Below are positions 1 to 5,951 of a stretch of 5,951 bases of DNA, piece after piece; the first letter of the stretch is position 1, and the number at the start of each line of letters is the position of its first letter. Source of the DNA: an uncultured Porphyromonadaceae bacterium (GTDB lineage Bacteria > Bacteroidota > Bacteroidia > Bacteroidales > Muribaculaceae); the NCBI GenBank assembly GCA_905193395.1, contig CAJJOO010000103.1, positions 1 to 5,951 on the forward strand, given 5' to 3'. Both the position numbers and the translations under genes were made by a program. Below the pieces are notes generated by a model, which was given only the letters and a program-made list of their open reading frames with translations, searched no databases and was not told the DNA's origin.

Positions 1-270
1 TTCTCCGCAAGAAGCCTCAATACCGGCTTTACGAGCGGAGGGCAGCCCGCCATTAGACTTATGAATAACTTTAAAACGTGAATCCGACGCAGCATACTCA
101 TCAATGATTAAGCCGCAATTGTCTGTTGAACCATCATTGACGCATATTATTTCCAGATTCTTGTATGTCTGTATTAAACAAGAGTCAAGACAATCTCGCA
201 GATACTTAGAAACGTTATATATCGGTATTACAATTGAAACTTTAATATCTCTCGGTTGCATAATATTCAT
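1..270 (-). CDS. Family 2 glycosyltransferase, N-terminal part (partial, 3' end missing)
   Basis: The frame starts at ATG 270, inside the ATGA overlap with the acyltransferase stop, and stays open through base 1, giving 90 residues. It has no stop in the window, which is why it is easily missed. Visible GT-A motifs are VSIVIPIYNVSKYLRDCLDS (11-30), QTYKNLEIICVNDGSTDN (34-51) with the nucleotide-binding Asp of NDGSTD, and SNGGLPSARKAGIE (72-85). This is the standard start of a capsule GT2 enzyme that adds one sugar to the lipid-linked repeat unit at the cytoplasmic face of the membrane. The DxD metal site and the acceptor domain lie beyond the left edge, so donor, linkage and acceptor are unknown. 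A second in-frame ATG at 261 is possible, but the ATGA overlap favours 270. Confidence 0.92.
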   Translation of the reverse strand, partial: MNIMQPRDIKVSIVIPIYNVSKYLRDCLDSCLIQTYKNLEIICVNDGSTDNCGLIIDEYAASDSRFKVIHKSNGGLPSARKAGIEASCGE

Positions 271-1256
271 CTTATCAAATTGGTAATTAACTTGCTGAAT
301 ATAGTGTTTGACATCAGCCTGAAAATTTGGCTCAATATCCACGACAGAATCCATGTCCCTACGAATACCGACAGGAAATAGACCAAATTAATCACAAAAT
401 CATGACTCATATAAAAATCATGACATGAATTATAAAAATATTTAATTCCAAACAATCCGTCTTGTAGAAGATAACAGCCCAAAGCGGCTTTGGAAATACT
501 ATTGACAATAGTACTTTTAAACCTAATCTTGGAAATAAATATAAATAAAGAGAGCGATGCGAAAATGTTTACGAAACTATTATAGGATGTAAACGACAGA
601 ATGCCTGTAAAGTATAAACCTACCGCACCCAGGGAGGTCAGCAAAAAAAATGCAACTATAAAAAATTTCCCCGAAACTCGGTTTATCAGTTCATCATCTC
701 GCCTTATATAATTAGCTAAACAATACATATATACGCCTTGCAGGAATGTATAGCCATTACTGTTAGATATGTTGTGACCTATTCCACAACTATAAATTGT
801 AACAAGTGTAAAAATCAGTATGAATTTTCTATATTTCAAAATAGACATGTTGTTGATGCCTGTATTTATCAATGGCGAGCAGATTACCAACAACAAATAG
901 ACTTGAATAAACCAATATGGGCTTTTGCTGATTGGGAAAAACACTAATGAATATATTTCTTGCGGGATAATCTCTCCCACAAAAAGATATACTAATATAA
1001 CATTGGTCATTCCAAATAAAAAGAGCGTCGAAATTAATTGAAATAAACTACGGCTACTCAAACTTATCTGGAAATATCCAGAAATGAGAAAAAACAGATT
1101 TACCCCACATGCACAAAAAGGAGACAATAAAAGATATATATTGTATGGCAACGCATTTCTGCCAATTGAATGAGTTAAAAAATGTCCAATGACAATCATT
1201 GACATCGCTATAACTCTTAAAAGTTCTATATTGCTGTATCTTTCAGTATGGGACAT
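267..1256 (-). CDS. Acyltransferase family 3 (OafA/WecH-like) integral membrane protein
   Basis: This 329-residue, strongly hydrophobic protein has roughly ten predicted membrane segments. Its N-terminus, RYSNIELLRVIAMSMIVIGHF (residues 6-26), matches the acyltransferase-3 pattern of an Asn-x-Glu-Leu-Leu-Arg helix followed by a conserved His (His25). SPYWFIQVYLLLVICSPLIN (112-131) is also typical of the family. Members transfer acyl groups, commonly acetyl, to sugars of cell-surface polysaccharides at the inner membrane, so O-acetylation of the repeat unit is the likely role; the donor and the acceptor position cannot be read. The ATG at 1256 lies 17 bases after the flippase stop, with no strong Shine-Dalgarno. 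The TGA stop overlaps the glycosyltransferase ATG as ATGA, implying translational coupling. A shorter cousin of the family acting as a succinyl or other acyl transferase is the main alternative. Confidence 0.87.
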   Translation of the reverse strand: MSHTERYSNIELLRVIAMSMIVIGHFLTHSIGRNALPYNIYLLLSPFCACGVNLFFLISGYFQISLSSRSLFQLISTLFLFGMTNVILVYLFVGEIIPQEIYSLVFFPISKSPYWFIQVYLLLVICSPLINTGINNMSILKYRKFILIFTLVTIYSCGIGHNISNSNGYTFLQGVYMYCLANYIRRDDELINRVSGKFFIVAFFLLTSLGAVGLYFTGILSFTSYNSFVNIFASLSLFIFISKIRFKSTIVNSISKAALGCYLLQDGLFGIKYFYNSCHDFYMSHDFVINLVYFLSVFVGTWILSWILSQIFRLMSNTIFSKLITNLIR

Positions 1257-1273
1257 GAAGATCAGACCATTAT

Positions 1274-1675
1274 TTATTTTTTAAGTACTTGCTTCCACAT
1301 TCGCAGGACAAATTTCTTCATCCCTTTGTCAAAAATTAGGAATAAGGAAAAACTCAGTATCGTGTAAAAAATGGCTACTGAGAATACTCGAATGCTTAAA
1401 ATTAAAAAATCAGAAGAGGCAGATTCAAAAAAATTATTATCAAACCATTTACCGGCAAGAATTGAAATGATAATAATAAGTAGCAGTTTTATAATAGTTT
1501 GCCAATAGGTTAATATAGAACGGTTGAATCCTTTGCGGAATAGATAATAAGGTTTCCAGCCATAAACAATAATGAGCATCCCGATTACACCTCCTGATAT
1601 GACTCCAGGTAATCCATAAAGATATCCTAAACCAACTGAGCATCCCAGACTAACTATCATCTCAATAATTGCGGC
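1274..1675 (-). pseudogene. C-terminal remnant of the Wzx flippase downstream of the nonsense codon
   Basis: This part continues the flippase frame immediately after the TGA (AAIIE, then Met at 1660) and ends in TAA at 1274-1276. From the Met it is 128 residues with about three or four hydrophobic segments: VSLGCSVGLGYLYGLPG, GVIGMLIIVYGW, LLLIIIISILAG, and a final VAIFYTILSFSLFLIF stretch. It closes with the basic RMWKQVLKK. It has no convincing ribosome binding site before the Met and is not a plausible free-standing transporter. Its intact reading frame with no further stops suggests that the disruption is recent, or that the stop is bypassed or artefactual. Confidence 0.8.
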
Positions 1676-1678
1676 TCA
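1676..1678 (-). other. In-frame TGA (codon 385) inside the flippase gene
   Basis: On the coding strand the codons read GGC GAT GTA TGA GCC GCA ATT. Translation before and after stays in one frame, so this is a point nonsense codon and not an indel. TGA also terminates ugd (at its expected C-terminus) and the acyltransferase (in an ATGA overlap), so TGA is a normal stop in this genome. Confidence 0.9.
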
Positions 1679-2438
1679 TACATCGCCAAATAAACCATAA
1701 GCGTATATAAACTGATCATTTGTCCCTCGGGTCTGCATCAAAAAAATATACCCAATCATAAGATCCACCGTTATATTGGATAATACAAATTCTTTACCTA
1801 CCCACAACGAAATAAATGAGGATGAAAAGACATATAATCCGAAGACCTCAATTCCGGCAATAAAATATCTTACGGCTGTCAACTCTCTGAATACCAAAAA
1901 AATCTTTTTCGCATCACGACTTGCCACCATATTCCCGATTGCCGCTTCAGTACTTCCTAAAAATTTATTGACGAAGTTCAGCAAGTTGTTGATTATCATC
2001 ATATAATTGCCATAAGCAGCAACCAATGACAAACTTGTATAAGCATATATTATGAACGGATTTGTCTGAAATTGTACAAAACCAGCAATCTTATGTATAA
2101 ACAATTGTTTCGTATATTTTATTATCTCGGGATACTGCTTCAGCATGGATTTGCCACTTTTTATATCCGATTTTAACCAAGGGTAGACTTTGTTAATTTT
2201 CCAATTCAAAATAACTGAATGTATAAAGCCAAAGACAAGTTCGATAAATATCCACCAAAAATAACTGCCGGTTTTATAAGCAACAATCATTTGGATGCCT
2301 ATCCTTAAAATTGAAGCCCCCTGGAAATATGCTGTTACTATATAATTTCTCTGATCTGCCGCCAGAAGTGTTTGTTTATAGTTAGCAAAATATCCTATAA
2401 GCGAAGATGCCAGATAAGAAAAAAAAGCAAAATATATT

Positions 2439-2462
2439 ATACCTATATTTATACCTATATTT
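2439..2462 (-). repeat. Perfect 12-base tandem duplication in the flippase gene
   Basis: The plus-strand unit ATACCTATATTT occurs twice back to back. On the coding strand this duplicates four codons, giving NIGINIGI at about residues 124-131, in or beside a membrane helix after PLIFR. Both copies are identical at the DNA level, consistent with a replication-slippage duplication that keeps frame. Confidence 0.8.
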
Positions 2463-2833
2463 CTGAAAATTAATGGCAAAAACAATGAAAGCAACAATCC
2501 TCCGACCAGTATGATTATACCAATCTTTCGATACAGGTATCCAAAAACTGAGATTATCTGAATGATCTTATTCTCATTTTTGTCATAAAGCGGCTGATAA
2601 AGCACATATCCTATGGCTCCGGCTATTCCTAATTCTGCAAGATTCAAAAAACCAAGCAAATTCTGGAGTGTACCGGTAAAACCGATAAACTCTGCGCCTA
2701 AATTTTCTAAAAATACTGTTCGGGAAAAGAAAGATAATACTAAAATTATAAAATAGAATGTCAAGTTTACTTTGGCATTCAAAATTGATTTTTTAACTCT
2801 CGATTCCCGAATAGTAACAGTATTGGCCATTAC

Positions 2834-3907
2834 TTATAATGTGTAATATCCTTTAAACCATTCCACTGTTTTGCGTATACCTTCTTCCAATGAGGTATTC
2901 GGAGAAAAACCGGTGACTTCTGCAAGAGCGGAAGAGTCTGCATAGGTCTGATACATATCTCCGGATTGCATGGGCAATAATTCCTTTCGGGCTTCTCTGC
3001 CGATTGTATTCTCAATACAGTTGATATAGTCCATCAATTTAGTCGGACGAGAATTACCTATATTGTATATTCTGTATGGCGCAACCGAAGATGCAGGATC
3101 GGGTACGGTTTCGTCCCATTCTTTATTACCTGTTGGAACGATTTGTGCAATACGCACTACTCCTTCAACAATGTCATCAATATATGTGAAATCACGGAGC
3201 ATGTCGCCATTATTAAATACTTTGATAGGCCTATCATGAAGTATGGCATCCATGAAAAGGAAAGGCGACATATCGGGTCTACCCCATGGGCCGTATACAG
3301 TAAAAAAACGTAGGCCGGTTGTCGGGAGGTTATAGAGTTTTGAATAGGCATGTGCCATTAGTTCATTACTCTTTTTTGTTGCGGCATATAATGATACCGG
3401 ATGTGCTATTCCGTCATGTTCTGAAAACGGTACTTTTCCATTCAAACCATAAACACTTGATGAGGATGCATAAACGAGGTGCTTTACATTATTGTGGCGA
3501 CAGCCCTCCAGAACATTGATGAAGCCGTCAACGTTACTTTCTATATACGCAAGTGGATTTTCTATGGAATAGCGAACTCCGGCCTGAGCGGCAAGGTTTA
3601 TGACTATGTCAAACTCCTCGTTGGCAAATAACATAGTCATTGCATTAGTATCTTCCAGGTTTATGCGTATAAAACGATAATTCGGAAGTGTTGTCGACCG
3701 AATGAACTTATACCACGGAAATTCCGCGCCTGTCTGTGATATAGAAATTCCGCATTTCGCAAGTCTTTCGAGTTTCAGATTCGGATCATAATAATCATTG
3801 ATATTGTCAAGACCAACAACTTCAATGTCTCCGTTGATTGCGAAAAGCCGCTTAACGACTTCGGCTCCAATAAATCCGGCGGAACCGGTTACCAAAAATT
3901 TCATCAT
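2834..3907 (-). CDS. UDP-glucuronate 4-epimerase (extended SDR, NAD-dependent epimerase family)
   Basis: This 357-residue cytoplasmic extended short-chain dehydrogenase probably interconverts UDP-glucuronate and UDP-galacturonate. It shows the NAD-binding TGSAGFIG (7-14), NLAAQAGVRYSIENP (104-118), the catalytic serine region ASSSSVYG (147-154), the Tyr-Lys pair YAATK (174-178) and RFFTVYGPWGRPDM (200-213). The AGVRYSIENP and YGPWGRPDM signatures favour the GlcA 4-epimerase branch over GalE or dTDP-glucose dehydratases. The preceding ugd supplies its substrate, which supports this reading. The ATG at 3907 follows the ugd TGA with no spacer. A second ATG at 3904 is equally possible and sits better relative to the purine run AAAGAGA (3912-3918) inside the end of ugd. 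The TAA stop is three bases before the flippase ATG. A UDP-GlcNAc/GlcNAcA 4-epimerase activity cannot be excluded by motif reading. Confidence 0.9.
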   Translation of the reverse strand: MMKFLVTGSAGFIGAEVVKRLFAINGDIEVVGLDNINDYYDPNLKLERLAKCGISISQTGAEFPWYKFIRSTTLPNYRFIRINLEDTNAMTMLFANEEFDIVINLAAQAGVRYSIENPLAYIESNVDGFINVLEGCRHNNVKHLVYASSSSVYGLNGKVPFSEHDGIAHPVSLYAATKKSNELMAHAYSKLYNLPTTGLRFFTVYGPWGRPDMSPFLFMDAILHDRPIKVFNNGDMLRDFTYIDDIVEGVVRIAQIVPTGNKEWDETVPDPASSVAPYRIYNIGNSRPTKLMDYINCIENTIGREARKELLPMQSGDMYQTYADSSALAEVTGFSPNTSLEEGIRKTVEWFKGYYTL

Positions 3908-5209
3908 TCAGTCTCTTTGGAATAAATCTCGAGTATACACTTTATTTTTTACATCGTCTAGAATCTCAGCATACCGATTGGCTATGATTGCGTCGCATTG
4001 CTGCTTGAATGCATCAATGTCATTCAGAACTTTACTACCGAAGAAAGTTGTGCCATCTTCAAGAGTAGGTTCATAAATAATTACTTTTGCCCCCTTCGCC
4101 TTAATGCGCTTCATAACGCCTTGAACTGATGATTGACGGAAGTTATCACTGTTTGATTTCATTGTAAGCCGAAAGACTCCGATAACACATGAATGTTCCG
4201 TGTCGGCGTTATACTGGCCATTATCCCGATAATAGCCGGCAAGATTCAAAACTTGATCGGCTATGAAATCCTTGCGGGTGCGGTTGCTCTCCACTATGGC
4301 GGTCATCATCTGCTGAGGTATGTCGGCGTAGTTGGCGAGAAGTTGCTTGGTGTCTTTGGGCAAACAATAGCCACCGTAGCCGAATGATGGATTATTGTAG
4401 TGTGTACCGATTCGTGGGTCAAGACCGATTCCTTCGATGATTGCCTGCGAGTTGAGCCCTTTGACTTCTGCGTAAGTATCCAGTTCATTAAAGTAACTGA
4501 CGCGAAGGGCGAGATAAGTGTTTGCGAACAATTTAACGGCCTCTGCCTCTTTCATGCCCATGAAGAGAGTCGGTATATTCTGCTTATTTGCGCCCTGCTG
4601 AAGCAATCCTGCAAATTCATGTGCCTTCGATTCCAAAAAGTCGATGTCTGCGACAGCCTTTATCGCCTCATTTTCTTCGGAAAATTCCGGCCTGCTGATG
4701 ATTTTAGGATACCCGAGGATTATTCGTGATGGATAGAGATTGTCATACAACGCCTTACTCTCACGCAAAAATTCGGGAGAGAAGAGTAAATTGAACTTCC
4801 TGACTCCTTTCTGTGCATATTTCACATATAGACTACGGCAATAACCTACTGGAATAGTCGATTTTATTACCATTACAGCATCGGGATTGACATCAAGCAC
4901 AAGATCTATGACGTCTTCGATGCAATGAGTGTCGAAAAAATTCTTTACAGGATCATAATTGGTCGGGGCCGCGATGACCACAAAATCAGCATCGCGATAC
5001 GCCTCTCGCCCGTCAGGTGTCGCTATGAGGTCGAGGTCTTTCTCGGCAAGATACTTTTCGATGTATTCGTCCTGAATAGGAGAAATCCTTTTGTTGATTT
5101 TCTCAACCTTTTCCGGTATTACATCAACTGCCGTGACTTTATTATGTTGTGATAGAAGGGTGGCTATACTGAGTCCGACATAGCCGGTACCGGCAACTGC
5201 TATATTCAT
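3908..5209 (-). CDS. ugd: UDP-glucose 6-dehydrogenase
   Basis: This 433-residue cytoplasmic enzyme oxidises UDP-glucose to UDP-glucuronate with two NAD+. Visible signatures are an N-terminal Rossmann motif (GTGYVG, residues 7-12), KSTIPVG at 116-122, SPEFLRE at 144-150, the central helix [11 protein letters not shown] at 226-236, and the active-site region [11 protein letters not shown] at 277-287 with catalytic Cys282. The C-terminal domain opens with [15 protein letters not shown] (344-358) and ends in VYTRDLF near the terminus. These are the marks of the short E. coli-type Ugd branch. From memory, the E. coli enzyme is about 388 residues. The extra length here lies mainly near residues 167-194 and 325-340, in surface-type positions. 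The start ATG at 5209 directly precedes the Rossmann strand. The upstream sequence ends CACTTTAA with no clear Shine-Dalgarno. The TGA stop abuts the next gene's ATG. The product is the substrate of the downstream epimerase. Confidence 0.95.
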   Translation of the reverse strand: MNIAVAGTGYVGLSIATLLSQHNKVTAVDVIPEKVEKINKRISPIQDEYIEKYLAEKDLDLIATPDGREAYRDADFVVIAAPTNYDPVKNFFDTHCIEDVIDLVLDVNPDAVMVIKSTIPVGYCRSLYVKYAQKGVRKFNLLFSPEFLRESKALYDNLYPSRIILGYPKIISRPEFSEENEAIKAVADIDFLESKAHEFAGLLQQGANKQNIPTLFMGMKEAEAVKLFANTYLALRVSYFNELDTYAEVKGLNSQAIIEGIGLDPRIGTHYNNPSFGYGGYCLPKDTKQLLANYADIPQQMMTAIVESNRTRKDFIADQVLNLAGYYRDNGQYNADTEHSCVIGVFRLTMKSNSDNFRQSSVQGVMKRIKAKGAKVIIYEPTLEDGTTFFGSKVLNDIDAFKQQCDAIIANRYAEILDDVKNKVYTRDLFQRD

Positions 5210-5248
5210 TTAAAGTGTATTTATTATCTGCATGCTAAGAGGAAAAGA

Positions 5249-5951
5249 TTATTTCTTTCTCCGGTTGTTGCTATAGTTGTATCCATATCCATATCCGTAG
5301 CCGTAGCCGTAGCCATATTTGTATGAGTGGGAATAGCCATAACGCCCTTGGTCGTTGCGGGTTCCGTTGAGGATGAATGCCATGTTGCGGTATTTTTTTT
5401 CATCGTATAGACGGTCGAGTTCGGGAAGCATTGATCTTTCAAGAAGACCGGCGCGGATGATGAAGAATGTACGGTCAGTATATCTGTCAATAATCTGGGC
5501 ATCGGCAACGACTTCGACCGGAGGACAGTCGATAATTATATAGTCGAATTTGTCCTTGACAACGTTCAGTAATTCTGCGAGGCGTGAGGATTCGAGCAGT
5601 TCCGTGGGATTTGGCGGCATAGAACCGACAGGAAGGATGAAAAGATTGTCGCAGAGGTCGGACTGTACAATGACTTTCATTACATCGCCCTCGGCACCAC
5701 TCAGATAGTTCGACAGACCCGTCGAGGGAGAACCGATGTAGGCGGATGTCGTGCCGTGGCGCATATCGCCGTCGATAATCAGCACCTTCTTATTTTTCAA
5801 GGCAATGGACATACCCAGGTTTACGGATATGAACGATTTGCCGGAGCCGGGATTGAATGAAGTGAAGGCAATGATCTTAGATTCGACAGTCGAGCCGCAC
5901 ATGAACTCTACATTGGTACGCAGGACCCGGAATGCCTCGTTAATAATGTCG
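5249..5951 (-). CDS. Wzc-like BY-kinase / polysaccharide co-polymerase, C-terminal kinase domain (partial, 5' end missing)
   Basis: The reading frame is open to the right edge, giving 233 visible residues; the true start lies outside. The methionine at 5902 is internal, because the frame continues upstream through EAFRVLR (5938-5918). That fits the EX2RX2R oligomerisation motif of bacterial tyrosine kinases. Next come a Walker A loop (NPGSGKSF), a Walker A' strand (VLIIDGDMRHGT) and a Walker B strand (IIIDCPP). The C-terminus is a tyrosine cluster with 11 Tyr in about 25 residues, ending in the basic NNRRKK. In Wzc-type proteins this tail is autophosphorylated in trans between subunits, and cycling of phosphorylation controls polymer length and export at the inner membrane. 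The missing N-terminal part should carry the Wzz-like periplasmic domain, or that domain could be a separate gene. The gap to ugd is 39 bases with no terminator. The kinase assignment is firm; the fused Wzc architecture is inferred. Confidence 0.93.
   Translation of the reverse strand, partial: DIINEAFRVLRTNVEFMCGSTVESKIIAFTSFNPGSGKSFISVNLGMSIALKNKKVLIIDGDMRHGTTSAYIGSPSTGLSNYLSGAEGDVMKVIVQSDLCDNLFILPVGSMPPNPTELLESSRLAELLNVVKDKFDYIIIDCPPVEVVADAQIIDRYTDRTFFIIRAGLLERSMLPELDRLYDEKKYRNMAFILNGTRNDQGRYGYSHSYKYGYGYGYGYGYGYNYSNNRRKK
5279..5317 (-). repeat. Hexanucleotide tandem array encoding the Tyr-Gly tail of the kinase
   Basis: About 6.5 copies of a 6-base unit (GGC TAC or GGA TAT/TAC on the coding strand) encode seven Tyr separated by six Gly. 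Three consecutive units are identical GTAGCC on the plus strand, and two are identical ATATCC. Because the unit is six bases, gain or loss of copies keeps the frame and only changes the number of phosphorylatable tyrosines. Synonymous differences between blocks suggest the array is not entirely recent. Confidence 0.85.

Larger units (their letters stand above)
1274..2830 (-). pseudogene. wzx: Wzx-type polysaccharide repeat-unit flippase, interrupted by an in-frame TGA
   Basis: Codons 1-384 (2830-1679) and 386-518 (1675-1277) lie in the same frame and together make one 518-residue multi-spanning membrane protein, the usual size for Bacteroidota Wzx/MATE-like flippases. Family cues are a charged N-terminus, then FFSRTVFLENLGAEFIGF and FLNLAELGIAGAIGY (about 35-75). 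Later come a YGNYMMIINNLLNF segment (273-286), TRGTNDQFIYAYGLFGDV just before the stop, and YGLPGVISGG plus GWKPYYLFRKGF after it. It should flip undecaprenyl-PP-linked repeat units across the inner membrane. Codon 385 is TGA, where the surrounding family pattern suggests Trp (TGG). Truncation would remove the last ~134 residues, several helices. It could be a true inactivating mutation, a sequencing or assembly error, or a leaky stop. An automated caller would show two genes, 2830-1676 (384 aa) and 1660-1274 (128 aa). The gene is AT-rich, as is typical of serotype-specific genes. The flippase family call is firm; its functional state is open. Confidence 0.88.

Noticed and set aside
738..947. 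Plus-strand open frame (69 aa) and other plus-strand frames at 104-286, 1776-2006, 3319-3519, 3798-4076, 4193-4387, 4400-4729, 4925-5152 and 5355-5543
   Set aside because: All lie antisense to well-supported minus-strand genes, encode no recognisable motifs and lack promoters or ribosome sites.
1676..1678. Reassigned genetic code, with TGA read as Trp or Gly genome-wide
   Set aside because: TGA ends ugd exactly where the E. coli-type protein ends and ends the acyltransferase in a normal ATGA overlap, while Trp elsewhere is encoded by TGG. A global recoding would wrongly fuse ugd to the epimerase.
1630..1680. Selenocysteine insertion at the flippase TGA
   Set aside because: The position is in a membrane transporter with no redox role, and I see no convincing hairpin just downstream of the TGA.
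1655..1685. Frameshift, or programmed frameshifting, between the two flippase parts
   Set aside because: Both parts are in the same frame with no missing or extra base, so only a stop codon needs explaining.
2419..2426. Eight-base homopolymers as phase-variation switches (2419-2426 in wzx, 643-650 in the acyltransferase gene, 5393-5400 in the kinase gene)
   Set aside because: Runs of eight A/T are common in AT-rich genes and code for ordinary Phe/Lys pairs; all three are in frame, and nothing points to switching.
5210..5248. Possible promoter or terminator in the 39-base gap between the kinase gene and ugd
   Set aside because: It contains only a short GCATGC palindrome (5230-5235), with no stem-loop plus T-run and no clear Bacteroidales -7 TAnnTTTG element.
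5224..5508. Minus-strand alternative frame with a Thr/Asp/Met repeat-like protein
   Set aside because: It is the out-of-frame reading of the Tyr-Gly hexamer array and the kinase domain; the kinase frame carries the conserved motifs.
1..5951. Invertible promoter, inverted repeats, insertion sequence or CRISPR array
   Set aside because: No long inverted or spaced direct repeats and no transposase or recombinase motifs were seen; such switches, if present, would lie upstream of this window.

Overview
The window is a stretch of a cell-surface polysaccharide (capsule/exopolysaccharide) biosynthesis operon, read entirely on the minus strand (transcription from high to low coordinates). The organism is most likely a Bacteroidota gut-type bacterium, probably Bacteroidales. 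This rests on the Wzc-type tyrosine kinase with a long Tyr-Gly tail, the style of the Wzx flippase, weak or absent Shine-Dalgarno signals, and tightly packed stop/start junctions. The family or genus cannot be fixed from this sequence alone.

Layout in transcription order: (1) 5951-5249, the C-terminal kinase half of a Wzc-like polysaccharide co-polymerase/BY-kinase, cut by the right edge. (2) 5209-3908, UDP-glucose 6-dehydrogenase (Ugd). (3) 3907-2834, a UDP-glucuronate 4-epimerase-type SDR enzyme. (4) 2830-1274, a Wzx-type flippase of 518 codons broken by one in-frame TGA at 1676-1678. (5) 1256-267, an acyltransferase-3 family membrane protein. (6) 270-1, the first 90 residues of a family 2 glycosyltransferase, cut by the left edge. 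Gaps are 39, 0, 3, 17 and -4 bases, so this is almost certainly one transcript. No promoter, terminator, RNA gene, insertion sequence or CRISPR array is visible, and no stretch over 300 bases lacks a gene.

How the genes fit together: Ugd makes UDP-glucuronate and the epimerase converts it to UDP-galacturonate, so the polymer probably contains a uronic acid. The glycosyltransferase helps build the repeat unit, the acyltransferase may decorate it, Wzx should flip the lipid-linked unit across the inner membrane, and the kinase controls polymerisation and export. Base composition falls sharply between the kinase/sugar-nucleotide half (near 45-50% G+C in places) and the flippase/acyltransferase half (25-32% in sampled 60-base blocks). 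That is the usual pattern of a conserved block joined to a variable, serotype-specific block.

The most notable observation is the nonsense codon in wzx: both halves read in the same frame with no gap or overlap, so one base change (TGG to TGA is the likely one) would separate an intact flippase from a broken one. Otherwise the locus is conventional; I see no evidence for a wholly new system.
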